64,000 nt of DNA from Gamsiella multidivaricata (GCF_025024155.1 NW_026251717.1:248001-312000), one strand, 5' to 3'. Positions 1-12,235 are shown, counted from the stretch's first letter. The notes: generated from the sequence alone by a model not told the origin. Numbers and translations are program-made.

Positions 1-137
1 TATTCCTCTATTTTTTTTTAATTTTTTTCCTTAATTTTTTTTTTTAATTTTTTTTTTAATTTTTTTTTTTAATTTTTTTTAATTTTTTTTTTTTTTTCGC
101 GCTCATAACAATCGCCTTTTCATTTCTTCCTTTGTAG
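1..137. other. T-rich tract ending in a probable 3' splice site
   Basis: The first ~100 bases are nearly pure T/A (runs of T separated by AA). They are followed by a pyrimidine-rich stretch ending in TTTGTAG at 131-137. The reading frame of the recombinase opens directly after this AG and is closed by the same TAG upstream, so I read this as the 3' end of an intron whose upstream exon lies outside the window or has been lost. Confidence 0.5.
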
Positions 138-1934
138 CATCCAAGAAGCCCTCCGGATTTCAACGAACACTCCTGGAGCGAGATCTTCATCCTATATGCA
201 GGAGGGGATCCGTTGAAGCAGTTGTCACACAGTGCACAGTACAGGCATGCCGCCACAATGTGGAATAAATCGGCCAACCCAACGAACAAGCCCACTCATG
301 CGCATCGAGGTTCTGGAGCGCGCCATGCTCTCGCGGCCGGGGCGGACATCGCCTCAATTGCGCAAGCTGGACACTGGAGCGTTGATCGCGTGGCGACACA
401 TTATCTGGACCGACATTCTGCGCAGGTGGCTCTGAAAATGGCCGGGTGCACATTGCCAGGGGAGCGTCTATGGCTCGCGCGAAATACTCTCATCCCGCCT
501 ATTGACCTTCAGCGACAAGTCTTCCCATTTATCGAACACTACTTCACGGATTCCGAGGATTGGCTCGTATGGACTTCCAATATCATGATGGATCGCGATA
601 TATTCGAGGATCGGCCTTCCAACACCAGGATGAAAATTCTGAGCCAGGACATCCCCAAGCTGCGCATCCTTCTTCTATTGACACATCTGCGCAAAGTCCT
701 TCTTCAAGACGCTGCGGTTCTCATCAATCTTCGAACTTCCGAATTTCGTTACGGCGAGCACCACATCTTCAGAGATCGTTTATTTGGCAGCACTCTATTC
801 TTGAGGTTCCAGGAACGCTTACTTCACAGCATAGAAACTACACGCTCCCCGGTATCGGACAGCCTTGCCGCAAACGCTCCAGCCATCAACCACGAATTCC
901 GCTCGCTGCACATGCGAGATGAGCAGAATAACCGCGTACTCAACGAGCTCCTCAAGACCACATCTGCTGTAAGAAACGAGCAGAGAGAAGACCTCATGGA
1001 GGCTACCTCCACCATTAAGGCTCGAATCGACGATCGATTCAGCGCTCTCGTCAGCTTTGCCTTCGACATATCATCTGGCCTCACTCAAGCGATAACCAAT
1101 TTATCTCAGAGGGAGCAGCAGGGAGCAGATCAAGGGCGTCAACCACAGAGTCAACAGAACTTGAATGGCTTACGACAACTTCAACAGGATCAAATGCAGG
1201 GGTTGCAGCTACTCCGAAATCTGGGACCCAGCCCGCAACTAGCGCAAGCGCAAGAGCTGTACATCCAGCTTATAGAGAAAACGCAACAGCTAATTCAGCC
1301 CCAAGGACATCAGCTATTGCATACGCTCCAGCCGCATGTTCGTGTTCAACGTTCTCAAGTAGAACGACAACTGCCGGGTGAAGAACAAGAAACAGCGGCG
1401 GAGCAGGAGCAAGCGGTGGTGGAACAAGAAGATGAGCAGGAACAGCAATCGGAAATCCATCAGGAAGCCACCTTGCATCTACCGGACCAGGAACAGGCGC
1501 TTCAACCGCCAGAGCATCAACCACAGCCTGAAGAGCATGACATAGAGGACCAAATGGACCAAATGGAAGAAGCGCTGGCGTACCCTAGATATCAACCACC
1601 TTTTATTGCTGACCACATCATGCTTGGACGCGACGATCCTCTTCGAGACCAATGGAAGGAGTGGTTCTTTGGACTGAATGGGCAACCATCACTTTGGCAA
1701 CTCAACAAGCACTACAAGTCCAAGTGGCGGAAGGGGAGCGACCAGAAAGCTAACACGCGGTCAAAGCAATTCTACTACAAGAGGCGTCTGATCCGCTCGG
1801 TGTTGAAAACCTCCTTGCGGATGCCTGGGTCCACATTGGAGTTGAGGGTTGAAGCAGCTCTACAATCAGTAGAAGAGCAGCTCCAAACGATGTCTATGAA
1901 CCGGTACGTGAAAACACTTGACGTAGAGAGATAG
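138..1934 (+). mobile_element. Crypton-type tyrosine recombinase, C-terminal part
   Basis: The frame is open from the splice-like AG at 137 to a TAG at 1932-1934. Counted from the TTG at 213, residues 29-64 carry the second half of a tyrosine-recombinase active site: H-x-x-R at 29-32, a G-H-W at 53-55, and the nucleophile candidate Tyr64 (codon 402-404) in HYLDR. A long Gln/Glu-rich linker follows (about residues 290-460). At about 470-540 there is a basic Trp/Lys-rich segment (QWKEWFFGLNG, then KSKWRKG) resembling the GCR1_C DNA-binding domain. Recombinase plus GCR1_C is the known layout of fungal Cryptons, which excise and integrate DNA through a Tyr-DNA intermediate. The N-terminal catalytic Arg box is missing, so this is a partial copy or the last exon of one that starts outside the window. 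Confidence 0.75.
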
Positions 1935-2106
1935 AAAGTGAATAAAAAAAGCTTGCCATTATGACCATTAAGACGTGCAACATGCGACATGAGAATGGAG
2001 ATGAGATGGTGCAGCCAGCCTTTTTTTTTTTTTTTTTTTTTTTATTCTACAGACCTACAGACAGTAGAAAAAAGTGAGTGCATTGTATTGGGATCCTAAT
2101 ACTACA

Positions 2107-2793
2107 CTAGGAGGAATCCAGAGTAATATCCCCCAAGTATTTCTTTCGAATTTGGGATACTGGCACAGTTCCCCCATCCAAAAAATTTTTAGGACCCCAA
2201 TAGGAAATATACTGTACAGCAAAGTTATCCCACTCCTCCGGGATCAGTTTGTTTTCATCAACGCGGCTCCAGAAACATGGCCCCGTTCCACCATGCCCGC
2301 CTCTATTGTTATTTTTGCACATGCTTCAAGGCTCCAGTCCAGCATATCGTATTTGTTATGCGTATTTGTGCTGACTGAATGCTCTTTAGCGATACTGTCT
2401 GTTGCAGCGCTACAGCTTCTTTTCATTCTATGCTGACCACTGATATTTAGACAACAAAAGGACAGCAAAAATAAAAATATAAACAAAACAACGCACTACT
2501 AATACTAGTTGGCACAAAATACTTACGGAGCAAGACAGCACTGATAAATGCGCGTAGACGAGTAAAGTAATGTTGTCCCTGTCTTTCAACCGGAAGAGAA
2601 TGGTACGAATGGGAATGAGTCTGGGGGAAGGAGCGCCTTGTTCGAAGAACCGCTGCAGACAAATTACGCGCATGAATTCGGAAATCGCTCTTCGCAACAT
2701 ATACTTTAATGGGTACCAAGATTGGTTGTAAAGTAAAACGGCGTTTTCTATTGTTCCACGAACCTGCTCTTGGACACAAACAATCCAACCCAC
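2107..2793 (-). pseudogene. Possible decayed two-exon gene, unknown family
   Basis: On the minus strand, 2793-2527 reads as coding in two overlapping frames and ends at a good donor (GTAAGTATT). An acceptor-like ATATCAG follows near 2450. The downstream part is split between two frames: 2446-2244 in one, then 2322-2107 in another, ending in KKYLGDITLDSS. No domain is recognised. The mix of splice signals and frame changes suggests a broken gene, but chance open frames in AT-rich DNA are equally possible. Confidence 0.2.
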
Positions 2794-3202
2794 GTCTTAA
2801 CCCGCATTAGCCTTGCAGCCCGATGAGTCTGGCCCTCAACCCAGGCATTCATTCGTAATATCAACGTATGCGACGTTCAAATGAATTGTGAACACCATGC
2901 TTTTGACAGTGCTTAGGCAGAGTAGATGAATTACCAACTTGGGCCTCTATATGCATCAACGTATATTTGCATACATAACCGAACGATCACAAGCTGCACT
3001 CTGTTTTTCCAAAATACGAACGAGCTGGCCACAACAAAAGGATGAATCTGAAGCGCAGATGTTGTTGTTTATCGGTGGACAACGGTCCTTCCGGTTTTCA
3101 TTGTATGCACAAACACTCTGTTTGTGCCAACAGAAGCCCTTCCTGTTTGTATATCCAACATTTACGCACCCAGAATATTGCAGGTGAGCACCTCGCCCTC
3201 CT

Positions 3203-3210
3203 TATAAAAA
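3203..3210 (+). promoter_or_regulatory. TATA box of DUF3712-type gene copy 1
   Basis: TATAAAAA lies 226-233 bases upstream of the ATG at 3436 and just outside the duplicated block. It is followed by a CT-rich stretch typical of fungal leaders. The second copy has its own TATA-like site at a similar distance in sequence that no longer aligns well. Confidence 0.4.
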
Positions 3211-3243
3211 GTCATTGTACTTCCCACATATTCATAGCTGCTT

Positions 3244-6200
3244 CGCTCCGTCGACTGAACCTCCTCCTTCGGTGTCCATCTAGCCTAGTCCGCCCCTTCT
3301 CCCATCCTATCCAATCCACGTCCGGCTCCGCCCTCCTTCCAGACGTTCACCTTCCCCTCACACCTCTCTCCACGACTTGACACGTTTCTTCCGCCACCGC
3401 TACCCTTGCACCACTAACGCCTCCCACCATAAGAAATGGCCTTCGACATCCGCGACGAAGACGAGCCTCATGATGAGTTCGACGAGTATGAGGAAGTGAA
3501 GCAGCCGGAACGTCCAAAGTTCTATCGCCGCAAAAGTTCTGGATGTTCTGCATCCCCAACGCGATCATGCGCTCATCATTGCCGTGGTGCTGGCGCTCTA
3601 TGTGATTATGCCCAAGATTGCACAGGGTTCATGAACAAGGCCACCATCAACTTTTCGCAGCTTGTAAGTCCATTGCCTGCTCCTACTGTCTTTCTGTCTG
3701 TTTCTATCCAATTCAATATACTTTTCTGCGCCTCTCGGCACTTTTCTGCGCTTCCCACCATATACCCCCCACATCTCTGCTTCATCTTTCACACCGCGAA
3801 AAAAACACACATGTAGTACATACGCTCCTGTGTGCACTGCTAGGTCGTACGCGGCTGTTGGCTGAAACGTATCTGACGCATCCAACGCATCCAACGCATT
3901 TAACGCATCTAACGCATTTAATACATCTGTGCCTGCATGTACCGTGCATGCCATGAATCTGCTCTGTAACTCTACAGGACATCACCGACCCCTCGCCCAC
4001 ATCCATGAACGTGGTGATGCAGGGCGAGATGCGCAACACCGGACCCTTCCATGCCGACATCAGCTTCCCTGGGACTGTCACTGTCTCCTGGAACGGCATT
4101 GTGCTCGGCACTACCGAGATCCCTGGCACCAGCACTGCTTCGTACGTATCTGTGCAATACCAGCTGTGTATCTGCTGAATGATTTGCGGGCCGATGATGC
4201 TCTCGGTCTGCTCGCTGTATCTCACCCTGTATTCTCTCTATCTCTCTATCCCTCGTTATCTCGCTATCTCGCTACCTTGCTGCTTTGCTATCTCGCTCCC
4301 GGCTTCTCCACTCGTCCCTCCCGACAGTGGCGGTCATGGCGACTTGAACCTGCAGAGCAGTGTCACCATCACTAACTCGAGCGGCTTCGCAGAGTTCTCG
4401 AGCTACATGCTCAATGCCGAGTCCTTTGTCTGGCACCTCGAGGGTAAGCTGAACGTCAAGGCTCTCGGCCACACCGTCAAGGACCTCGACCTGAACAAGG
4501 ACATCACTGTGAAAGGTAAGCACCCGTATGGACATGCATCCGAGCAGCTACTCGAGCATGCACTCAAGCATGCACTCGAGCATGCATCCGAGCTGCTATC
4601 TGTGCACTCTGTTATTGTCTCTTCACGCAGACGTGCATGTTCTTGACATCTGCCACGATGCCTAACCCTCAATTGTCTGCACCTCCTTTTGACCTCCCCA
4701 GCGTTCAACGGTCTGCCCGGTACAACTATCCAAAAGTTCTCCCTCCCCGGCGACGACCCCTCCGGCAACGGCATCATCATCGAGATCGACACCCTCGTCA
4801 CCAACCCCTCCGCCATCCAGATGTACATGGGCAGCTTGACCTTGGCCATCTCGTATAAGAACACGGTCATGGGATATGTCACTGCCAACAACCTGACCAT
4901 GGCCCGCGGCCCGCAGACGCTGAGCATGAAGGGCGTGCTGATCCCCCAGGCCACGGTCGAGGGTCTCGCAGACACCTCGGAGATGATGTCCCGCTACATC
5001 GGCAATGCCGTGACGGACACCATTGCCACTGGCTACGAGGTCAAGCCTGACGGCGTCAACTCGGTCGACTGGCTGTCTGCGGCAATCAAGAACCTGAAGC
5101 TGACGGTCCCGCTCCAGAGCCCGACGCCACTGCAGCTGATCAAAGCCCTGAACCTCGGGGCCCTGGGTCTGACCTTCACTCCTCCGACCGCGTACCAACC
5201 CGTGACGACCTCGACCGGTGTCCTGGCCAACTACACGCTCCCCGACGGCTTTGGGTTCAACATCCAGTTCACTCAGGTCGCCAACGAGCTGGCCCTCAGC
5301 CGCAACAACATCACCATTGCCAACCTCAACTCGTCCTACAACCCCTCGACCTCGAACATGGCTGCGGGCACCCTCAACTTTAACCTGCTGGCCACTCCTC
5401 TGCTCGTCCCCGAGGACGCCCACCAGGCCTTTCAGGAGTTCAACCGCGACCTGACTGTCGGCGCCAATCTGCCGTTCAATGTCGTGGGCAAGGCCTCGGT
5501 CTTTGCCAACACCTCCATCGGTGTCGTCAACCTCGTCAACATCCCGCTCAACGCCACGACCGAGCTTAGCGGTCTGCAGAGCCTTGCCAATCCTGCACCG
5601 ACCATCACGGCCCTCCAGGTGGTGTCCGGCACCGCCACGGACCTGACCATGGCCATCACCGTCGTGATCGTGAACCCGTCGTCGATCTCGCTGAATGCGG
5701 GTGACATTGTGCTTGACCTGATGTACAAGGGTGTCCGTCTCGGAACAGTGACCATGCCAAACCTGGCTATTGTCCCCGGCGCCAACACTGTCGAGGCCTC
5801 GTCCACGATCAATCCCGCAGCCTCACCCGAGGGCATGGAGCTGCTGACCCTGTACACCAGCGGCGCCGGTGCCGAGGTCAGCATTGCAGGCACCCCCACC
5901 AGCACCACTGTCGATTCGCTGACCCTGGCCTTTGGCGCACTCAACATCGGCACACAGATGCCTGGGCTGCAGTCCAAGTTGCTGGCAGGAGCCTCGCTGG
6001 TTGTGCTCGACACCACCCTCGCCAACGGCATCGCCCAGACCGTGGTCACGGTCAACAACCCGTTCGTCCCAGCCATGAGCATCCTGTCCATCGACTCCAA
6101 GATCACCTACAACGGCGCCTCGCTCGGCACCGTGGTGTCAACCTTCAGCTCGCCCCCCGTCATCCCCGGCACTGGTCAGGGCACCATCACTGCCAGCCTC

Positions 6201-8905
6201 GCCATGAACACCGACCCACACGACCTCGTCACCCTGATCCGCGCCCAGGCCGTCAAGAACGGCATCAACACCGACGCCTTTGACGGCCTGCTCTCGCTCC
6301 AGCAGGGCGGCAACCCTCCCGCCAGCCTCTTCGACGGCTTCAACGTCGCCGACTTCACCATCAAGGCCATGGCCGGCCTCAGCGTCGACATCGAGATGAC
6401 CACCACCGTCAAGCTGGGCGACTACCAGGTCACGATCCCCTACACCCAGACAGGCGTCCCCACCGCCACGGACCAGACCATCCTCAAGCTCATCCCCATC
6501 GTCGGCACCCCCATCGCCCAGCTCCTCGTCGAGCGCTCCGTCCTCGGCTTTGACTCTATCAAGATCCTCAACCCCACCGACACCAACTTCCAGACCGACA
6601 TTATCGGTGCCATCACCGACACTGGCCCACTGGATGCCCAGATCCAGTTCCCCAACCCCGTCACCATCTCGTTTGACGGCAAGCCAATTGGAACAATGAT
6701 GATGCCGACGGTGGACGCGGTCGCCAACAAGGGTGCGCCACTGAACCTGGCTGCCGTGCCCTTCATCATCACCGACCTCGCAGCCTTCACAGACTTCAAT
6801 GTCTATGCGCTCAACAACGAGAAGTTCGACTGGACGATCTCGACCGAGGGCCTGGTTGTCAATGCCATGGGCACCTCGCTCCCCGGCGTGACCATGACCA
6901 AGAAGGTGACGCTCGACGGCTTCAACAAGCTGCAGGGCCTGGAGCTGTCGAGCTACATCATCAACACCATCGACGCCGACGGTCTGCACATGGTCATCAG
7001 CGCCTCGCTCGCCAACCCCTCGACCATCGGCCTGACCATCCCGGTCTCGAACTTCGACACTGGCTTCCACGGCAAGGTGCTCGGACCAGCTGTGGCCGAG
7101 GGCCTGACGCTGCTCCCGCACGGCAACTCGAGCTTTGCACTGAAGGCGACCATCTCGTCAGCCAACGGTGACCTGAGGCCATACCTGGCTGCCATCTTCC
7201 AGAACGCGCTCGGCGGTACTGCGACACCGCTCGATGCTACCGGAACGGGCGCACCCGGCCTCTCATGGCTGGATGCGGCAATCAAGTCGCTGGTGCTGCA
7301 TACCAGCCTCCCACCTCTGACGGAGCCGCCAATCGAGTCGGTGGCCATCGACGCCATGTCCATGGACTTTTCCTGCGACTCGTGCGTGTGGTCTCCGACC
7401 GCCATCTCGACCATCACGGCCAAGACGAACCTCCCCTTCGCAAACGGTGCGCCGATTGTCCAGCTCAGCCAGAACGTCGAGATCCTGGACAAGGATGGTC
7501 AAGTGGTCGGAGTCCTCAGCACTCCCTATGCTCCAGCCACCACATCCGGCAACACGGTGACATCCACGGCCCCTTCTGCGCCACTGGTTGTTGCTGATGG
7601 TTCGCACGAGATCTACTCTGCCTTCATCGGAGACCTCAACATGGCCACGACCTATGAGCTTGGGCTTCGCGGAACAGCCGACTCGATCCTGGATCTCGGC
7701 GCACTTGGTCAGGTCGAAGTCAAGGGCATCAAGTTGGACGTCAAGACATCGATGGCTGGCCTCCAAGGACTGCAGAAGATCGAATATGTTACCAATCTGG
7801 GCTACGACTTTATTGGGGGTATCACTCCACGCTCCTGGTTAACATTGTCAATCCCAGCAAGCTGACCCTCAATATTGGAGATTTGACTTTGAAGATGGGC
7901 AAAGACACCACAGATGCAGGCTTTGCTGGCTACTCGCAAATCACCGACTTGATATTGGTCCCTGGAGACAATCTGATCCAGGCTGTGGCCGCTATCGATA
8001 ATACATTACCTGGTGGATCTGAACTGGCGACTGAACTCTTCTACCAAAACACGACGGTCACCATGTACGGCTTCCCTGGGGTCAGCAAGAACCCTGCCCT
8101 GGCTGCTGGATTGCAAAGTCTTGTTACTCAGACTGTCATCCCCGCGGGGTTGGAAACGTTCCAGAACGCTCCTCCCTACAGCGCGACCTGGAAGATCAAA
8201 GTTCCGCCAACTGCAGTAGACGATGGCATGATCGAGATCACGACTACCTTCAGCAACCCTTATTTCTCCTTGCCACTCCACATGCTCCTTCCTGTCTCCG
8301 ATCCAGCTGTGTACACGGGCACGGATCCCAGCCACATTGAGGTTCCCATGGGCAACGGCGGCACCCCAAACCGAATATTCGATTTCCTGAACAACTTCAA
8401 GTTCGATCTGGCTCCCAATTCCTCAACCACCATCACGATGCAGCTGCAGTTATCGACGATCGGTATGAACGGAACACCTAGGAGCTACGTGGAGGGGGTG
8501 GTTGAGCAATCCAAATCCGGAACCGTTCCGATCTACGTGATGCTTTTACCTGAATGTACCCTGGGCAAAGACCCCCGTAAGTTCCAAGGCTACTGGGCTT
8601 CGGACACTATCTACCCTGACCTCACCTTCTTGACGCTTGAGACCGGACCGGACTTTGCGCTGATTCTTGACTGGTTCGATAAGAAGTACCCACCAATGCC
8701 TTTGATCGCAACCAACCCAGTCTCAGGGGTTACTTCGCCAACGGTGTCCCCCAGCGTAGTCTCGCCCACGTCGACCGTTACTGCCCCGACGGACCCCTCC
8801 TCGACGACCCCATCCACGACTGCGTCAGCAGCACCCAATCCCGAGCCAACGCCGACGACGACAACGACAACGACAACGACAGTAACACCGTCTCCAACAC
8901 CAGAA
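3244..8905 (+). repeat. Duplicated block, copy A
   Basis: This 5.66-kb block matches 25412-31079 from the leader (around TTCGCTCCGTCGAC) to the Thr-rich codons near the 3' end. By eye, 3640-7820 is the same in both copies apart from one deleted base in intron 1. The leader and exon 1 of this copy show only one-base deletions and one substitution. The last ~900 bases carry several true substitutions (for example near 8040, 8220, 8733 and 8750). Sequence outside the block does not align, so the unit is one gene with its leader, not a larger segment. Confidence 0.9.
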
Positions 8906-8923
8906 GTGCTGAATCCGGTGTGA
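3436..8923 (+). pseudogene. DUF3712/LEA-like membrane protein, copy 1 (frame-broken)
   Basis: Exons by comparison with copy 2: 3436-3663, 3978-4141, 4328-4515, 4702-8923. Exon 1 lacks three single bases relative to copy 2 (near 3534, 3567 and 3632). The net loss is one codon, so the frame is regained at the exon end, but residues ~34-65 become a hydrophilic, Cys-containing stretch and the membrane helix is gone. A further missing C near 7828 (ATCACTCC here, ATCACCTCC in copy 2) shifts exon 4 into a TGA/TAG-terminated frame ending at 7865. Read as it stands, the product is about 1247 aa, without the last ~365 residues; these remain open in another frame from 7883 to 8923. The sequence is otherwise near-identical to copy 2. 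It is either a dying duplicate or an intact gene damaged by assembly indels, and I cannot decide between these from sequence alone. Confidence 0.85.
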
Positions 8924-9924
8924 GCGCGGTGATGCCATGATAGAAATGCATAACGTTCTCTAAAGATGTGGTTCCTTCCACATAATATAGGCCCGTATTG
9001 CCCGTATTTATTCTTCATCTTCATCTTCATCTCCAATCTCTAATTACGTACAAAGACCTTTCTCCCTTCCGCCTTCCAGAAATCTATATTGAATAATTTA
9101 TTTCAATGGATGTTACGACCTCATTCTTCTGCCTTAGCGCTGTTGTATTGGATGAAATGAGATGTGCTGAAATGCCATTAAAATAAAAGAACAAAAGAAA
9201 GAACAGAAGTACGGCAGAGAGTATCCTAAGTCCTGGCCCTGCATACGACCTACGGTTGGTTTGCGGCCGATCGAGTCGCTCGATCTACGCGGAGAGCTTT
9301 AGCCCTTGGTTCTCTCGTACAAAAAAAAAAAAATGGTCAAGATTAACTTTATAGTTCTGCACGCACTTGCTCATGAATCTCCAATGGATGCTAGACTACG
9401 CCTACGGAACTTAGGCGCTTGCTTCTTAAGCGTTCATGGTCATTTCGTTTGCTCAGGCAATATTTTTTTTTGTAAATGTCTTGCAGTAAAGTAAATTACC
9501 TCGGCTTCAACTCATTCCCTCTGCATTCTATCTGTTCCTTTATCTGCTATATCCGATTGGACTATATCGCATTGAACTGTATCATATTAAGTTGTAATTC
9601 ATTGTACTGTGCTGCATTGTATTGTGTTGCATTGCATTGGTAGCATGTGTCCGGAAAAGATTGTGGAACTAGACTAGCTTTTGTGGAGGAGCCCTTTTTT
9701 TCCTGTTCATTCTTGTGCTGTCGTCCTTCATACGCCTCTCTATTGCCTATTGTAACACCAAGCGTAACAAAAAAAAAAAAAAAAAAAAAAAAAAAAGCAC
9801 TAGCTGTATGTGTTTAGAGTCAAGAAGCAATAGTAAGAATGAATTGTACACTAAACAAAAGAGAATAAGACTCTTTGTATAGTAAGAGTATTGCTGGAAA
9901 ACAGTATCTCGGCTAGCGGCTATC
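8924..9924. other. Intergenic, AT-rich with simple repeats
   Basis: No supported gene. The DUF3712-type gene's own 3' flank runs to about 9200. Around 9540-9650 there is a degenerate run of TTGTATTG/TTGCATTG words. A 28-base A run occupies 9769-9796. It probably includes the unrecognised downstream flank of the Helitron-type remnant. Confidence 0.6.
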
Positions 9925-12235
9925 GCCAAAAAAAATAAAAAAAAAAATATCGGTGTGTGCAACGCGAGAAGCCGACATATAGTTGCCCAGCACCAAAAAC
10001 GTGCTGAGAGAGGTAAACATTAACGTGCTGAAGTTTCTGCCCTTGCGTCTTGTTGATGGTCATGGCAAATGCGGCCTTGACAGGGAATTGTCGCCTAGTG
10101 AACTTGGTTGGCGCACTTCCGTCGTCCATGGTCGTGAGTAGTATACGCCATGAAGGATCTCTGCGCCTAGGTATCTCTGGTGGAGTGCCCGAACGACCAA
10201 TCAAGTGCTATTGCAGAGGTCTGATGTTCCATACATATTTCGAAGGAAAATGATAGGCTGGCCAATCTTCAACAGTAACACATGCGGAGGCATACCTGGA
10301 AAGTTGGGCGGAATTCAGGCACTCTACAGGATAAGCGGCAGTGTACACGCCGTCCGCTATGTCCTGGCTGTTATAAACCTTCCCTTCGCCTTGTCTCCCA
10401 TTAAGAAGCATCTGAGTTACCATAAAATTGATTCTGTCTACATCGACATTGAATGTCGTAAATATTGCCCGGCCTTTTAAAATATCTAGTTGCTGGGGGG
10501 CGATCTCAGTGTCTGAATAAATCTCCCTGATGAACTGCCTTTCAGACGGGTTGTTCTCGGTTACGGGATTGGCTGAGTTGAACACATACTGGTCTGGTAT
10601 CCTGATCAAATCGCCATGCGGACCTGGAGTGAAAGTTGGCTCTGTGCTGTTACCAGTACGGAGAAACCACTCTGTGAAAGACTGGCCTAACGGGTCAGCC
10701 TTTGTTCGTATGTTCTCTCTAAGAGTTAGAGTCTGCACATGCGGTCAGATTTTTCGAGAGTTCTCGAGGCAAGCACCCCCAATCTGGGCAGGTGTTCCTC
10801 GAGGCACAACGGGCAAGACTTGACGGAAGTCTCCCCCAAATACGGCAACCTTGCCGCCAAAAGGCGTGTCCGTCTTTTGCATGGTGTCGCGGAAAGTGGC
10901 ATCCCCTGCTTCGAAGATATGCGGGTGGTGCATCAGTGCCTCATCCCAAAAGACTGCATCTGATTCTCAGATCCTTGTTACCATTCCCTACTGCACAGGA
11001 ATATTGCACGTTGAGTGCTCCATGATTTGGAGGGGAACCTTGAAGGTCGAATGGATTTACGGCCTCCTTCCAGGGTTTGTGCGATGATTCCCGACGAAGC
11101 GACCACGATTACGTCTTTCTCCCCCCTTCCTCGGATGTGGGCAATTAAAGTATTGTACAAAAATGACTTTCCCGTTCCCCCTGGCCCACCAATAAAGAAC
11201 ATATTTGAAACTTCCTCGTCCTATTTATCCAATGCTGCCGCAACCATAGACTACAGTATCTTTTGATCGTCGTTGCAGAGTCCCCAGTTGTAATCCGCCT
11301 TTACCGCGAGTCCCTCGATACTGAGTTCTGCCTGTTGTCCGAAGTCATCGTCATTAGCTTGATGGTGAAGTTGTGAAACTCGCTAGACATCTCCTCATAG
11401 ACCGCAAGACTGGTCCCAGTACCCATCAAAATCTCATTGATGGGGAACAGTACAGTACTCCCGGCGTCTTCTTCAGTGTTCGGGCTAGCTCCAGCATGTT
11501 CCAGGAAATCCTCAGAAAGGTCTTTGGTAAAAGCTTGCCACAGCTCGAGAGGGTTAAACTGGCCGCAAAGATGGAAAATCATGGCAAAAAGATGCCGCAT
11601 TGCCGCCGGACTTTGGTGATCTGCAGCTTCCTCAAGGTATCGACGCCATGCTGAATCTTCCTCCAGCAATCCACGCGCATTGGCGGTCTCCCAGTAAGTG
11701 GCATAAATCTCTCCTCTACGGACTCGTGCGAATATTTTCGAAATTGGTTGCTCCTCTAACGTGTAGGAGCAAAAGGCGCAAGCAATACCGACTACGATCG
11801 ACGTTAATTGCGAAGTTCGGGGTCGCATAGTGCAGTTAGCCGATGGTGTTCGAGACTCCTTTTTGCCTGGCGATCCAAGCATGGGCGTTGTTATCCCATG
11901 CGTAGTGCTTGGAAATTTCGGAGTAGACGTACTCTCTAGCCTCCGGATGGCGCCTGTTCAACTTAAACCATGGCATGAGGTTCGTATCATGATTTCTTTC
12001 CTCCAATATCGTCCCTGGAGACTGTCGAACGCCTATAATAATATGGCGCCTGTCCTCAACGTGAACCTGCCACCGCACAATATTTGGGGTATGACCTTGT
12101 AGTGGGAAGGCAAAAATCCTCCAGAGTGCCCCGCAGGTGGATATATACAGTAGTCGGTCGGCCATCTTACCCTCTTGACTGACCATTAGAGTGTGGATGG
12201 CCGATGATGTTGATGGACTGCATGGGCGCAACCTC
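9925..12235 (-). mobile_element. Helitron helicase (Pif1-like), decayed
   Basis: The minus strand reads as one Helitron-type helicase broken over at least six frames: 12171-11836 (ALWRIFAFPLQ, VHVEDR), 11830-11301, 11202-10978, 10933-10745, 10738-10208 and 10204-9925. Recognisable Pif1/Helitron landmarks in order are the Walker A loop GGPGGTGKS (about 11190-11164), the Walker B-like FGGDFRQVLPVVPRG (about 10850-10800), LTLRENIRT near 10730, and the terminal FPVKAAFAMTINKTQGQ...GQLYVGFSR (about 10100-9960). The Rep nuclease half is absent upstream, and the characteristic TC/CTRR termini were not found. It is a 5'-truncated, inactive copy; the family assignment is solid, the boundaries are not. 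Confidence 0.85.

Larger units (their letters stand above)
1935..3243. other. Intergenic, with poly-T tract and decayed coding traces
   Basis: The stretch separates the Crypton from the first DUF3712-type gene. It holds a 23-base T run at 2021-2043, a possible dead gene on the minus strand (listed separately) and, near the end, the promoter of the DUF3712-type gene. I see no other supported gene between 2800 and 3200. Confidence 0.6.

Noticed and set aside
3878..3930. Short regularly spaced words in intron 1 of the DUF3712-type gene (CRISPR-like look)
   Set aside because: Ten-base ACGCATNNA words without spacers: an intronic minisatellite in a eukaryotic gene.
6138..7121. 327-codon minus-strand frame within the DUF3712-type gene
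   Set aside because: Antisense shadow of GC-rich coding sequence: Val/Gly/Asp-rich, no motif. The same frame occurs in copy 2.
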